Notes: generated from the sequence alone by a model not told the origin. Positions 45,577-57,019 are shown, numbered from the stretch's first letter. The stretch: DNA of 60,000 nt from Owenia fusiformis (GCA_903813345.2 CAIIXF020000002.1:11492150-11552149), one strand, 5' to 3'. Program-made: numbers and translations.

Positions 45577-48150
45577 GAGTCAATGAAAGGAATGTCTTTG
45601 CATTCCCTCCTCCGCTTGTATTGGAAGTGACTCGACCAAGTTGCATCCTTGTATTTTTCATTTTCTTATCTTGTATCTTTCAGGTACAACTATGAGAGAG
45701 ATGCAGCAAACACACCAAGTTAGGGCGACAGCTGGATCAGTCTTTCGACAACTTTGAGCCATCAGGTCCGGTCCACGTAAACAGTATCATGGGCGAGAGG
45801 TGTTTGTGTTCCTGTCACCAAAGCACCAAAGTAAGTACATTTTTTTCTATTCAATTATTACAACAGGTTAGTTCCTCTGTTTTCAGGTTCCCTTTCAGCT
45901 TGGAGATGAGGAGCCCGATGACCAACGACACAACCGAGACAACAGCTGCGTTCCTGCGTTCCTGCTACCTAAGTTAAGTATTCCTTCCTGGTTTTGCGTA
46001 GGGATGGGGGCGCCTCCCAGTTTGATATTTACTTGTGGACTTTTGTTGGCCGACCCATATTTTTGGTGGAGAAACTTGGACTCTAAGGTAAAGTGGGAGG
46101 GGGGTGGTTGGGTTTCCGGGGGGATAGAGTTCATGTTTCAAAATCAAAAATATGGAAGTCTACTGGTTTATATCAAATTGGGAGAAATAAATTTTATCTT
46201 TTGTAATATTCTGTAAATTTTTAGTAGTGTAGTGTAAAGTATAGTGTAAAGTTTTATTTAAAGTTTTTATGTAAAGTTTTATGTAAAATAACAACTACTA
46301 CAACATGTTTTATCTATTTGTAGCACAGATGGTGAAGTCCCTGCGAAAAGACGGTCCTGTTGGAATCACATTTTTTCCACGAGGGGACTAGGTCAAGTTT
46401 CCAGGACTTACAGTAGATGTCGCATTTTGACCAGTTTTATCTCTTGCAATCAGTTGCATCCCATTAGAAGGGGGGGGGGGAACTCCCAGTACTATTCCAG
46501 TTTTCCTGCGGAATGGCAGTCCTGTTGAAATCACATTTGTCTCCATTAGGGGACTAGGTTGAGTTTCAAGGACCTACCGTACATGTCGCTCTGACCAGTT
46601 TTTATCTCTTGCAATCAATTGCATCCCATTAGCAGGGGGGGACTCCCAGTACTCTTCCAGTTTTCCTGCGGAAAGACAGTCCTGTTGAAATCACATTTGT
46701 CTCCATTAGGGGACTAGGTTGAGTTTCAAGGACTTACCGTAGATGTCGCTTTTGACCAGTTTTCATCTCTTGCAATCAGTTGCATCCCATTAGCAGGGGG
46801 GGGGAACTCCCAGTACTATTCCAGTTTTCGTGCGGAAGGACGGTCCTGTTGAAATCACATTTGTCTCCATTAGGGGACTAGGGTGAGTTTCAAGGACCTA
46901 CCGTACATGTCGCTCTGACCAGTTTTTATCTCTTGCAATCAATTGCATCCCATTAGCAGGGGGGGGGGACTCCCAGTACTCTTCCAGTTTTCCTGCGGAA
47001 AGACAGTCCTGTTGAAATCACATTTGTCTCCATTAGGGGACTAGGTTGAGTTTCAAGGACTTACAGTAGATGATGCATTTTGACCAGTATTATCTCTTGC
47101 AATCAGTTGCATCCCATTAGCAGGGGGGGGGGGGACTCCCAGTAGTTTTTCAGTTTTCCTGCAGAAAGACAGTCCTGTTGAAATCACATTTGTCTCCATT
47201 AGTGGACTAGGTTGAGTTTCAAGGACTTACTGTAGATGTCGCTTTTGACCAGTTTTTATCTCTTGCAATCAGTTGCATCCCATTAGCAGGGGGGGGCTGC
47301 TCCCAGTACTATTCTAGTTTTTTTGGGGGGGAAGTCAAACAACCAGACAACCAACCAGACAACCAACCAACCAACTTACCGAACATCCAACCGACCAACC
47401 AATGACCCAATAGGCTTAATCTATTAACTAACTTACTTACTAACCAACCAACTAACCAACCAGACAACCACCAGACCACCCAATAGGTTAAAACTAACCA
47501 ACCAACTAACTAATTAATCAACAAACTAATCAACACTCCATCCAACGAACCAAACAACCAACGAACCAGACAAGCAACGAACCAGATGACCAAGATCATG
47601 GATCTAGTGCTTAGTATTGTATTGTATTGTATTGTATTGTAGTTTTGTATTGTTTTGTATTGTATTGTATTTCGTTGACCAGTACTTACTCAGTAATGAT
47701 TCAATTTTAAAGTTTAAAGTCTAAATTTTGAAGGTCTGAAGTCTTGTGTTCATTTTAGCTACAGTTGTAGATTGAAGGGTCTTTTCTTTTGGGTTTTCAT
47801 GTTAAAATTGTGGGCTTAGTTTCGGGGTTTCTTTCTTTTTAATTGAACCATCGCTGATCTTTTCCTTAAATGTACTTTCAGGTGCAGTCCTCTTGCCTTG
47901 GAGAGAACAAAAAGAACCACAAAAGGAAAACCACAGAGAATGTGCAATTTGTGCTACCTATCTGCAGCATTTATATCTACATACCATCTTGTTAAAGGTA
48001 CTGTAACACATAATCAGTTCTATCATTTGATGATTTTGCTCTCTGGTTCAGTACGGTTATTCCACAACGACACATTTTTCAATTGTTGAGATTCTAATTC
48101 CATTGCTGGCACATGTATGTTTGGTAAACATTTTTTCTAAGAAATACACT
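45577..48150 (+). repeat. Array unit 10 (edge copy, ancestral on its right side)
   Basis: Five extra minisatellite copies. Exon D is single, the 20-bp repeat is present once in a diverged form (CTAATTCCATTGCTGGCA), and about 20 bp is missing near 47713. Similarity to other units ends near 48150 (AAATACACTGAATGATGAC against AAATACACTAAAAGAGGAC). Confidence 0.9.
47882..47997 (+). CDS. Exon D, single-copy open form (unit 10)
   Basis: The exon runs from acceptor TACTTTCAG to donor AAAG|GTACTG and holds one copy of the block that is doubled elsewhere. In the phase supplied by exon C it is fully open for 38 codons, including LLPWREQKEPQKENHRE and a short C-x-x-C (CAIC). It ends at phase 0. The same frame is stopped in units 2-9, so this edge copy probably keeps the original exon. 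No family was recognised. It does not join in phase to the transposase exon at 48305 (which needs phase 1), so an intervening exon or a separate gene must be assumed. Confidence 0.4.
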
Positions 48151-48304
48151 GAATGATGACTGACTGCCTGACTGTATTAATATTTTGACATGTACGACTC
48201 TCCCATACCATACATGTACTTCATACTCTGGAATTGTTGCACTGCATTTTTCAAGTTTTCAACAAATTGATGTAAATACATGTTGGTGTAACTTATTGTT
48301 TCAG

Positions 48305-48429
48305 GTGCTAAGTTGATCTGTAGCCAACTACATGGAGCTACAAGGCAGCGCAGAATGTCCACCATAGAGTTCATCAGGAAAATTGATAATGCTTTTGATG
48401 CACTCAAAAACATACACGAGGGATGGTGA
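48305..48429 (+). CDS. P-element/THAP9-like transposase fragment, exon 1 of 3 seen
   Basis: A good acceptor (TTATTGTTTCAG) precedes a frame that includes KLICSQLHGATRQRRMS and TIEFIRKIDNAFDAL, stopping at TGA 48427-48429. The pattern of a K-x-x-x-Q segment followed by F-I-x-x-I-D-x-x-F-D is what P-element and THAP9-type transposases show before their C-terminal RNase H-like part. No clean GT donor precedes the TGA, so either the exon end is damaged or the fragment is dead. It begins about 150 bp after the tandem array. Confidence 0.5.
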
Positions 48430-49026
48430 AAAGTAAACCCTTCTTCGAGCCTTATTACAGAGTCCGAGCCCCCTTGAGAACATGTAAATATGATCTATGA
48501 AAAAATATATACAAGTAATAATTTGGCTATTTATATTTATTTGAGTTGTGTGGTTTGGAGTCGCTTGATCACTATTTTAACCCAATATGTTAAATCAATT
48601 ATTGGGTTTACATGATTTCAACATAATTCTTCCAGAAACATTAGTTAATCTTTCTCAATTTAACACTATATTCTTATACCGAAGGGGTCCCTATCGCTAA
48701 GAAATATATTACAATACACGATATATGTTTTTACTTACTTTAGTTGCAGTACCTTAACCTGTTCCTTACATGTACTTTGGTTGGTGCTGGGGAGGCTGGT
48801 GGGCTTTCCAGGCTATGAACTGATTCCCCCCAATTTGTAGTCACGTGACATTTCCTCCTTATCACATGATCTTTGTAAATTAACATTAACTCACCTATAG
48901 ATGCAGTTGTGCCATCTATACATCACTTACGAGATAGGTATAACTGTATGAATATCTAGTGATCTAAGCCAACTCCAAAACACATAAATATTTATATTTC
49001 ATATAAGTCATTTAACTTTGTTCTAG

Positions 49027-49165
49027 TGGCTGACACTGGAGTTCTTAGGCTGGCTTGGCAGTTGGAGTGAAGAAGTTCAAGCAATTCCTAATCTTTCTAC
49101 AGAAGAAAAGAACAAATTACCAGTAACCCTCGGTTGGGCGACATTGGAAGGATGGAAGATTGCAG
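49027..49165 (+). CDS. P-element/THAP9-like transposase fragment, exon 2
   Basis: Acceptor TTTGTTCTAG and donor ATTGCAG|GTAAGG bound 46 codons plus one base. The product includes FLGWLGSWSEEVQ, NLSTEEKNKLP and TLEGWKIA. In P-like transposases a W-containing helix is followed by a lysine-rich segment and a T-x-E/x-G-L-x-I/V-T motif. TLEGWKI sits in the right place for that motif. The exon's phase (1) fits the next exon. Confidence 0.6.
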
Positions 49166-49307
49166 GTAAGGTGTTGCATTGATCAAAAGTGCTGCATTTA
49201 TTAAATATGCAGTAAATATAAAATCAGTATAAAAATCAATTGGTTTTATGTGTGTTTTATGGGAGTTAATCAGTTATAAAGATGTTATACTATTTTTGAT
49301 ATGATAT

Positions 49308-49422
49308 CAAAAGAACCTGCTGAGTGGAACACCTCACAAGTGTAACAGTGCTTTTAAAGTCCCACTGCCTATTTATTCAATGATTGTTAATGTCCACTTA
49401 CATAGTTTCTGCAGTTCTACTG
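49308..49422. mobile_element. ~115-bp Tc1/mariner(pogo)-type MITE in transposase intron
   Basis: The left side reads CAAAAGAACCTGCTGAGTGG and the right end is the complement of CAGTAGAACTGCAGAAAC, followed by TA at 49423-49424. The inner text GTGGAACACCTC is shared with the MITE at 7311. The left terminus is decayed. Confidence 0.45.
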
Positions 49423-49471
49423 TACCCATTCTTTTTGAATTGATAGAAACATGTATTTATTATTCTTTCAG

Positions 49472-49947
49472 TGCGTTCATTGGTGGTAATAGTGCCAATA
49501 CTTTTCGAAGAGCCGGGGGTGCAATATATTCTGTGTAAGAAACTCCTCTGCCAGAATAGGATGGAGCAACATTTTTCACGCCACAGAAGGGCTGGTGGTC
49601 CAAACAATGCATCAAATGTTGCAGATTTCATGAACAATGAACTTTTATATCAGGTTGCGATGGTGAACGCTGCACCTGCAAGGCGTTGTAGAAGGAGAGT
49701 TAACCACAATTTCATTGTTGACAATACATCACTATCAAACAAACATGACTTAAGTGGAGAATTTGGAACTGGAACATTTATCAGAACTGTAAACTACATG
49801 ATCATTTATTGTATATATGTCACTCAAAGGTTAAGTAAAGTGAGACTTATCAGGCCCGTAGCCAGAGGGTTCGCAGGGTTCGGGCGAACTTCCCCCCCCC
49901 CATGGCCAAAAATTCTTTCAAAATCATGCAGTTTTTCACCATTTTGA
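49472..49947 (+). CDS. P-element/THAP9-like transposase fragment, exon 3 (C-terminal), disrupted
   Basis: After acceptor TATTATTCTTTCAG the frame joins exon 2 in phase and encodes YILCKKLLCQNRMEQHFSRH, then RRAGGPNNASNVADFMNN. This corresponds to the Q/N-x-x-x-E-x-F-x-x-x-R-x-x-G-G-x-N-x-N-P-T/S-x-x-x-F signature near the C-terminus of P-element/THAP9 transposases. A basic stretch (PARRCRRRVNH) follows. The open frame then runs into the MITE at 49851 and ends at 49947 inside it, so the natural C-terminus is altered. With no THAP domain or catalytic core visible in the window, this is a remnant, not an active transposase. Confidence 0.65.
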
Positions 49948-50062
49948 GCACTTCTCAAGTGATTTTAGCAATATTTGGGCCAAAATTTGTCAAATGTGAA
50001 CCCCCCTGGAAATTTTTGAAAACTGACCCCCCCCCCCTTGGCAAATCCTCACTACGGGCCTG
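49851..50062. mobile_element. 212-bp MITE with CAGGCCCGTAG termini and CTTAT target duplication
   Basis: The left end CAGGCCCGTAGCCAG and right end CTACGGGCCTG are inverted repeats (11 bp perfect). The element is flanked by CTTAT at 49846-49850 and 50063-50067. Poly-C runs lie inside near both ends. It interrupts the 3' part of transposase exon 3. Confidence 0.85.
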
Positions 50063-50349
50063 CTTATATCAAAAGCTATCTATGATTAATACTTTTTATA
50101 CTTTATTGCTTACGATGGTAACATGCAGAGTCCTACGAGTTTCTCAGTATATGAAAATATTTGGTATTCTGATTAAAACATCAATGAAGACATGGAAAAT
50201 CAATTGGGTAATTCTAATTATGGACTATAATAAATCTAAAAATAACTGAACAGAAAAGAACAAAAAGAAATAAATTGCAATCGAATTATATATTCTGTTA
50301 GTTTTTCTTACTGTTTGGTGAATGATGCAAGATGGAAAAGATCAAGATT

Positions 50350-50523
50350 AATGCACCATTCAAATATTTGTGTGCGGCAACCCCCCACCCATGCAGGGTG
50401 GGGATTTTGACAGACATTATGGCATGCCTCGCATCGTCTTTTTGACTCAAGATGGAGAATTTAACATGCCAACATTTTTTGTACCTGGTGGAGGAGGTCT
50501 CGCACAAAGATTCAAATGGTGCA
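50350..50523. mobile_element. ~174-bp MITE with ATGCACCATT termini
   Basis: The left AATGCACCATTCAAATATTT (from 50350) is mirrored by the right complement AATGCACCATTTGAATCTTT, and similarity extends through TTGTG...GCG (about 23 of 27 positions). There is no coding capacity. A target duplication is not clear (ATTA/TAAT possible). Confidence 0.7.
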
Positions 50524-50923
50524 TTTATCATTAACCAGTACTTGGTTTGTCAATTTGATATGTAATTGGTAACTATAGATGTCAGTGATCGATTAAATGG
50601 CTTATAATTTAAAACATTCATCTGCTAAGGCCCGGGAGCTGAGGGGTGGACAAAAGTCTTGACAAACACTATTTTCATTCACTCCTGACTTCTGAATTTT
50701 CCATAATCCTCTTACCTCTACTTCTGAAAAATTGCACATGTGAAACTAGTTATCTCCTTGATATAAAAATTTCAGTTTTATATTTTAAAATTTATAATAA
50801 TGGCATCAAAACGCATATTCCGGATAATTTCAATGAGAATTGTTACACTTGGAAAATCGATCAATTGGTTCTCCATCTTTTCTGAAGATGGTGAACAAAT
50901 GCTTCTGAATGAATCTAATTTTC

Positions 50924-51206
50924 TATGTTTCCTAAGTGACATCCATACATTCAAGTAGATTTCATGTTAAAGGATTGGGTGAAATACATATTTAAGTGAA
51001 ACCCACCAGAATGTACAGCCTCAGGAAATGGGTTGGGTGGGAGGGTAACTTATTTTTCAATCTCCCAATTTCATGATATTTCATCCAAATTTCATGATAT
51101 GTAAACTATTATCCATTCCATTCGCTGATGACTACCTCCCTCGAATTCCCTATTTAGAATAAACATTCACTCTACTCAATAATATAGATGTCACTTAGGA
51201 AACATA
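50924..51206. mobile_element. ~283-bp element with 20-bp perfect terminal repeats
   Basis: TATGTTTCCTAAGTGACATC at 50924-50943 is exactly mirrored at 51187-51206 (GATGTCACTTAGGAAACATA). The interior is AT-rich with no gene. A target duplication could not be assigned. Confidence 0.75.
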
Positions 51207-53554
51207 TAATTTACCATATGCCGTTGTCTTTGTAAATTATCCCAAATTCCCATATTGACAATATCGAAATTTGAAGACGCTATTGTGGCGATTCCCAACC
51301 CAATTTGATCGAAATTGGGATTTCATATGAGATATCATCACAAGAGCTTAATACAATATACATGCACAAAATTAGCGACGATAAAGTCCCATGAAACGAG
51401 GACCAAGTGATCGAAGATTTGAAGCGACGGTTATGTGACAACGGTATCTGACTTTACCGTTGTCAGGCTATTCCAGTGTGGAAGAGTTATTTGCTTTTAT
51501 CAAAGCTCCGTAACAAGTTATTACCTTGAAAATTGAACAATATACTTAAGTACATTTGTTACTCAATAAATTCCTGAAAAAAATATTTGTCAATGTGCAC
51601 CTTCTTCAGAGAAGATGGAGGACAATTTATCAACCGTCATATTGAAATTATCCGGAATAAGCGTTTTTGACTTATGTCTTTGATTTTGATCCCATTACCA
51701 TGATTACCAGAAATTTTAAAGGAATTCTTAGAAGTAGGGGTAAGAGGAGATACCAGGTGACAAATTACGACCCATATCATGCCTACCCGGTATAATCAAA
51801 TTGAGGCTAGAACGACTCATGAATGGTAACGAATGTAACAGACATCCTTGGACATCCTTTTCCACAAAGTCACAATGGGAATTTACACTTTTTAATGCTG
51901 AGATTGATAGTTTATCCATACATTTTAAGAAAATAGGTATGTCAAAGAAGATGTTAAGCCAAATATTGACCTGATAGCTCAAAAAAAAAAATTCGAATTT
52001 TCTCTCTACAGTCCTAGTTGCCCCTTTAATTACCATCCTCCAGAAGTTCAGAGTTCCAAAAATAATCTACTAAGTTTCTTCCTGGAGTCCTGCATTCAGA
52101 GGATGATAGGAAAAACTCTCTTTTAATAAACAAAGTTAAACAAATGCAAAGGGTATAAATTAATATGTCATTCAATATATTGTAGCCCTAACCATACAGC
52201 CTACTTTATCATCCTCATATATATAATGTATATATTTTACATTATTTTGTTGTGTATACAATGATTTTCCCTATCAATGCACTTTCTTATACAATTTATG
52301 TACACAATGAACCAATATATATACATGTGCAGGATTCTATACACTTCTAACATGACAAATTCTTTGAAAACATCAAATGTGTTTATACTGTATAATCTGA
52401 GAATGAATCTGTATAAATAGTTTAAATGGAATTATTTTATGTAAAATTAAAACAAAGTAGCACAAATGTAAATGTACATACATGTAAAAGTATATAAAAT
52501 GCAGTAATAGACTCTCAGATCAAAAAGTAGTAGAAACAAGTTTAAGTTTACACAAAATGTCACCACCTTATTGTATGTATTTGAGAGACATTACTAACAC
52601 TGGTGCTCCACTCAATTACGCGGATCGCTTCCGTAACAAGATGTCAGAACCTCAAAAGTATTTTTCTTTTTTCCTTACGTCACGCAACATTCCCACAACA
52701 TTTTTATCACAGGAGGTGTGTGTCAGGATCATGTGTTTGAGAAAATGTACATGTTTGCGACCAATGTCAGATACTCAACCCTGAGCCAACAGGGGTAACC
52801 ACTACAGCCGAAATAGCGAACGGCTATCAAGGGTCGTTACAATTGTTCAAATGTTAATTTACATTTTTACTGTACTGTTATATATTATATCTTCTGTAGA
52901 TTCATATATTATTGAACATATTTGCTGTACAATCACAATCATAATGTATAGACTAGTACTTCACATACCTCATTTATAAGATACATCATTTATTTTGACT
53001 GGAATCCATTTGACATTACCGTCCACACTTTACTATTGCAATAATTACATTTATAAACCCTTACAATATGACATATTATTTTATAATATAATTATACAAT
53101 TAAATTTCAACCTTTTGCAATTTCTCATTATAAATACAGGAAGAACTTAGATATCTACCTCTAAGAGGTCATTAAATACTTAACTTTTTAAGTTAACATT
53201 GTGCCAGTTAATAATTTAATGTTTGATTTGAATAATCTCTATTAAACAGTAGCACCATGTACACTGTTCCACAGCTGGATGACTCTAACTGCAGTTAGTA
53301 TCATTCAAAATGATGGCCAATACTGTTTCTTTTTCAATAAACCTCTGATTTCAGCTAAACTAAACTCAGTTTCATGAACCATGTATCATGTATAAATACT
53401 GACAACATGTCAATCTATAAACATTAGGTCGAAACATATGTTTATTGAAACCATGTTGACTTATCAACATTAGAAAATGTAGATATTTAGATGCCATTTA
53501 AATAGGATGGCATGGGACCCCCTAAAGAGTCCATCCAGAAGGTTTTTTTTCATC
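51207..53554. other. AT-rich intergenic sequence
   Basis: No supported gene. ATGTCACCACC at about 52557 matches the left terminus of the 11236 element, but no partner end or internal array follows. It is either a solo end or chance. The remaining stretch up to the zinc-finger exons is simple AT-rich sequence. Confidence 0.4.
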
Positions 53555-53791
53555 TTAAAATGTTTGATTGAAATTCTCCTTTTTCACATTCTGGCAAGAA
53601 CTATTTTGCTCTGAAGTTGAATTATCTTTTTCTGCTTCTTTATAATGAACTTTAAAATGAGTTTTCAAGTTCGGCTTGGTGTGAAACTGTCGTTTACAGA
53701 TATGACATTGAAAAGGTTTTTCTCCAGTATGAAATCGAAGGTGGACTTTAGCATTTGTTTTCCGGTTAGTTACTTTACTGCAGACCATACA
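53555..53791 (-). CDS. C2H2 zinc-finger terminal exon 3 (finger pair, stop)
   Basis: From an acceptor-like TGTATCAG (exon start 53791 on the minus strand) the frame opens directly with the first finger, C-x2-C-x12-H-x3-H (CMVC ... HLRFH). The classic linker HTGEKP and a second finger FQCHICKRQFHTKPNLKTHF follow, then a polar Ser/Asn/Lys tail ending TF and a stop. Two tandem C2H2 fingers bind DNA in the nucleus in known families. Unlike the exons at 54937 and 57020, it starts at phase 0 inside the finger and lacks the leader peptide. It may therefore be differently spliced or missing its leader exon. Confidence 0.6.
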   Translation of the reverse strand, partial: CMVCSKVTNRKTNAKVHLRFHTGEKPFQCHICKRQFHTKPNLKTHFKVHYKEAEKDNSTSEQNSSCQNVKKENFNQTF

Positions 53792-53862
53792 CTGATACAG
53801 TCAAATATTGCCTGGGCCTAGGAACTCTTTCACCATATTGTCGAATAGCATCACAACGTATT

Positions 53863-53925
53863 CACCTGTAAATACACAATATATACCTGTAAATACACAA
53901 CATATACCTGTAAATACACAAGACA
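53863..53925. repeat. 21-bp tandem repeat, three copies
   Basis: TACCTGTAAATACACAA-type units recur every 21 bp (53863, 53884 and 53905) with one or two differences. Confidence 0.85.
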
Positions 53926-54936
53926 CAGAGTGATAACATATTAAAAATGGCCACCTTATAAATTACCCATCCAAAAAAGTTTAATGTACAGTTCTCACAC
54001 ATGGATGAATTTGATACTAGCAAGCAAAACTCATAATGCCTAGTTTTGAGACTCACTAATGTTAACAATATTAGGCAGGGCAGAATATGCTTAAAGCACA
54101 TAATAACCATACTAAAAATATGCTTTTAAAGATAATTAGCAAAAATATATTTTACATCTCTGCTAATATTTCTTTAATTTTAATGATATAAGTTTTATAT
54201 TGCAAAATGAAATCAGACCTCAGGTCATTGAATAATTACTTAAGACGTAGATGTGTCTAAATTGTCTGAGATCCCTTTTTGGCAGATAACATTAAACAAA
54301 AGGTTATCCTGAGATAAAATTTCTTTTGTGTCTTCTTTAATTCATCACATACATAAACAAGCAAAATGGCATTTGAATTTTTCACATCAGCACAAAAAAT
54401 CAGTCCAAAGTAAGAACTGCAGTCTATTAAGTTTTTTAAATTCAGTTTTAACTGTATTACCACAATATAATTTTGTTTGTTCCAATTATATCTCCGAAGT
54501 CCGAACTGGTACTTTTGGAACAATGTTGAATATGACTAATGGTGGATCCTTATTATGTGTCACTGACTCAACTTTGGGGTATGACTGATTCCACTGACAT
54601 CAATATCACTTATAATCCATCATATTTATCAAATACAATACAATACAATGGTAGATCCTTAATTTGTGTTTCTGACTCTGATTCCACTAAGACGTCAATA
54701 TCTCTTATATCCATCATTTTTGTCGAACAAATTTTTATTTTAAAAACTTTTTAGTTAATTTTTACATTGGCTTTAGTTTAGCAGACCCTATCAAGGAATG
54801 TAGCAAAATATTAGCAAACGTGTCATTTCTGCCTTGGTCACCAGCTTGTATCAGAGTCTATCTAGCAGGCGCAACTCTTAAATTAGCACAGGTATGTCAT
54901 AAAATATCACAAACACTAATATGGTCACATGATCTA

Positions 54937-55247
54937 TCACTTTGATTCATGAGAATCATTATTGGTCAATTTCATCTTCATGTGAATCCTTACATGATTC
55001 CTCAAAGTTTGACTATGGGTAAATCTCTTTTCACAAACATGACAAGCATATGGCTTCTCTCCAGTATGAATCCTAATATGCTGCCTAACATTACTGAAAT
55101 CTTTAAACACTTTACAGCACATACGACATTTGTGCGTTTTCTTTCCATCATGTTCTGATATAGATGTTTCGATTAATTCTTTGTAAGAGGTGTCCAATTG
55201 CGAGTTCCCCACATCAAAGGAGATCACATCGCGGCCAAAAAGTATCT
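54937..55247 (-). CDS. C2H2 zinc-finger terminal exon 2 (finger pair, stop)
   Basis: On the minus strand a strong acceptor (TTTATCTTTCATTGCAG) leads into a phase-1 frame starting (E)ILFGRDVISFDV, a ~35-residue acidic leader. The first finger is HKCRMCCKVFKDFSNVRQHI, followed by the linker HTGEKP and second finger YACHVCEKRFTHSQTLRNHV, then a short basic and polar tail ending SHESK and a stop. Both fingers have the full Cys2His2 set. The exon has the same phase and a similar first few residues as the exon at 57020, consistent with alternative 3' exons joined to a common upstream exon outside the window. Confidence 0.75.
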
Positions 55248-55295
55248 CTGCAATGAAAGATAAATTTTTCATTTTTCTGTCAGTGGAATCATGTA

Positions 55296-55672
55296 CAGGG
55301 TGTCCAAAAACAGGACCAAAGGAAAGTCAATTAACTTGGTCAATATTGCATATTCTGCCTTGATGTTACAGAACCATATATACATGTAGTTCATTTAATG
55401 TGAATTCTGTACCTGACAAAACATGCTCCTTAGCAGGTACCTATCCTCTATGTATATTTGTATAGAGAGAGGAGAGGTGCCCACTTTGAGCATGCTAATG
55501 TAAGGTACTGTATTTTTTGACCCAATGGACAGATCATCAAACAAAATTCACATTGAATGAACTAAATAATTCTGAAATTTCAAGGCAGAATATGCAAGAT
55601 TGACTGATTGACCAGGTTAATCAGCTTTCCAGTCTCACTCCAACTCTCCAGTCCTGTTTTTTGGACATACTG
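55296..55672. mobile_element. 377-bp Tc1/mariner-type MITE with TA duplication
   Basis: The left end is CAGGGTGTCCAAAAACAGGA. The right end complement is CAGTATGTCCAAAAAACAGG. TA flanks both sides (55294-55295 and 55673-55674). Inner arms stay similar for over 100 bp (GCATATTCTGCCTTGA, GTTCATTYAATGTGAATT). It lies between zinc-finger exons 54937 and 57020, so would be intronic. No transposase frame is present. Confidence 0.85.
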
Positions 55673-55674
55673 TA

Positions 55675-57019
55675 TCTTTGGCAATAATTTTATTCCAAGT
55701 GATCTATACTCATCCAATTTAATTATTTTTATTTTTTGTATTTTATTTCCAGAATTTATTATTTTGATAAACTGATCCTGTTAGCACCTCAGCCAATATA
55801 CTATACTATCGTATGATCTGTAAAATGAAGCACTCCGATTAGTCAGTTCTCGTCTGTACCAATTTGTATTCTTACTGAGATTGTCTCCATTGATCATCTC
55901 TGTAGCAATACAGAAAATATTGGTACAAAGGGGACAATCTCAGAGCAAGTCAGAATTTTCTAGGGATTATCTCCTAATTGGTCTAAGATCACATGAGAAA
56001 AATGTTATAGAATGATTTGAAGTCTCGAACCAATACAGAATTTCACGAGCACAGTATATCCTGAATTGCACTTCAAATCATTCACTAACTTATAACCAAT
56101 ACCTGCTTACAGGCTTAGGTAGTTTGGTTGGGTGAGTAATTTTATGTGTATGTTATATAGTGGGTGTCTCCAATATACTCAAATTTGATTGGTTAAGGGT
56201 TGTCAATGGTTTTGATTATTGAAAGCCGTGACTGCTCTCCCCTAGTTGTATATTGTTGCCAATACTATTTGGAGCGAATTCCATATTTGCTGATATAGAA
56301 TATGACATAATATGTAAATCTGTGTATAGAATGTATTAATATAGACCTAAAACAGGTGTTTACTATTTTTCATACTTATTATTAAGCTTGTATCACAATC
56401 AATAAACAGTAAAACTACATAACACGTATACGAAAATATACATTAGATTACTAAGATTACTTTAAGTACACCGAATGCACCAAGAATTCACACAAATTTT
56501 AGACAAAAATGAAATTGTGGAGTAAAATAAAACATTCTGTTAAAAATAAACAATAAAATCAAAATAGATCGATCAGATCAGATCAAATAATACTGTACAA
56601 GTTTTGGTGTATATTGCGGCAAAATTGCTTTAATAGAATACATCATAACATGTCAATATATGATTGCATTTTCTTTCACAGCTCATACCTATTCTATTTG
56701 AACACTGCTCATTTTATTGTATTTCTCTTTAAATTAGAGTATTATCTAAATGTTTAACCATCTAACTGCTTATTAGTGAGTATTTCTCATTAATTCAAAG
56801 TACATGTGTTATCCAAATGCCTGTTTTATCTATTCATTGCAGGGAATTCCATTTTTTACACTAAGTTCATATATATACCTAGGGTACTCAATTCTAAACA
56901 TGGCTACCAGGAAGTTGAACACTTATACTCATCCATTATGGGGTATCATTTGATTTTACTGATGTCCTAGTGTATCTCATATTTTTCATTTTTATCATAT
57001 AAAGTTGACACGTTTAACG
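55675..57019. other. AT-rich intron-like sequence with small inverted repeats
   Basis: Two short foldbacks are visible: GAGATTGTCTCCATTG/GGGGACAATCTCAGA around 55875-55945, and GAATGATTTGAAGT/ACTTCAAATCATTCA around 56011-56087. No further zinc-finger coding sequence was found by looking for the HTGEKP linker on either strand. Confidence 0.5.

Larger units (their letters stand above)
19806..48150 (+). repeat. Ten-unit tandem array of an exon-bearing 2.4-3.3 kb segment
   Basis: Using GAGTCAATGAAAGGAATG as a landmark, units start at 19806, 22162, 25102, 28348, 31614, 34380, 37336, 40301, 43095 and 45577. The last unit breaks off near 48150. Each unit has, in order: exon A, exon B, a G-rich intron block, exon C, a ~162-bp minisatellite, a degenerate CAAC-rich tract, a TATTG microsatellite, exon D, a 20-bp minisatellite (CTAATCCCATTGTTGGCA) and an exon-like E segment. 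Unit length varies mainly with the minisatellite copy number. Interior units are nearly identical. The left part of unit 1 and the right part of unit 10 are the most divergent. Confidence 0.95.
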
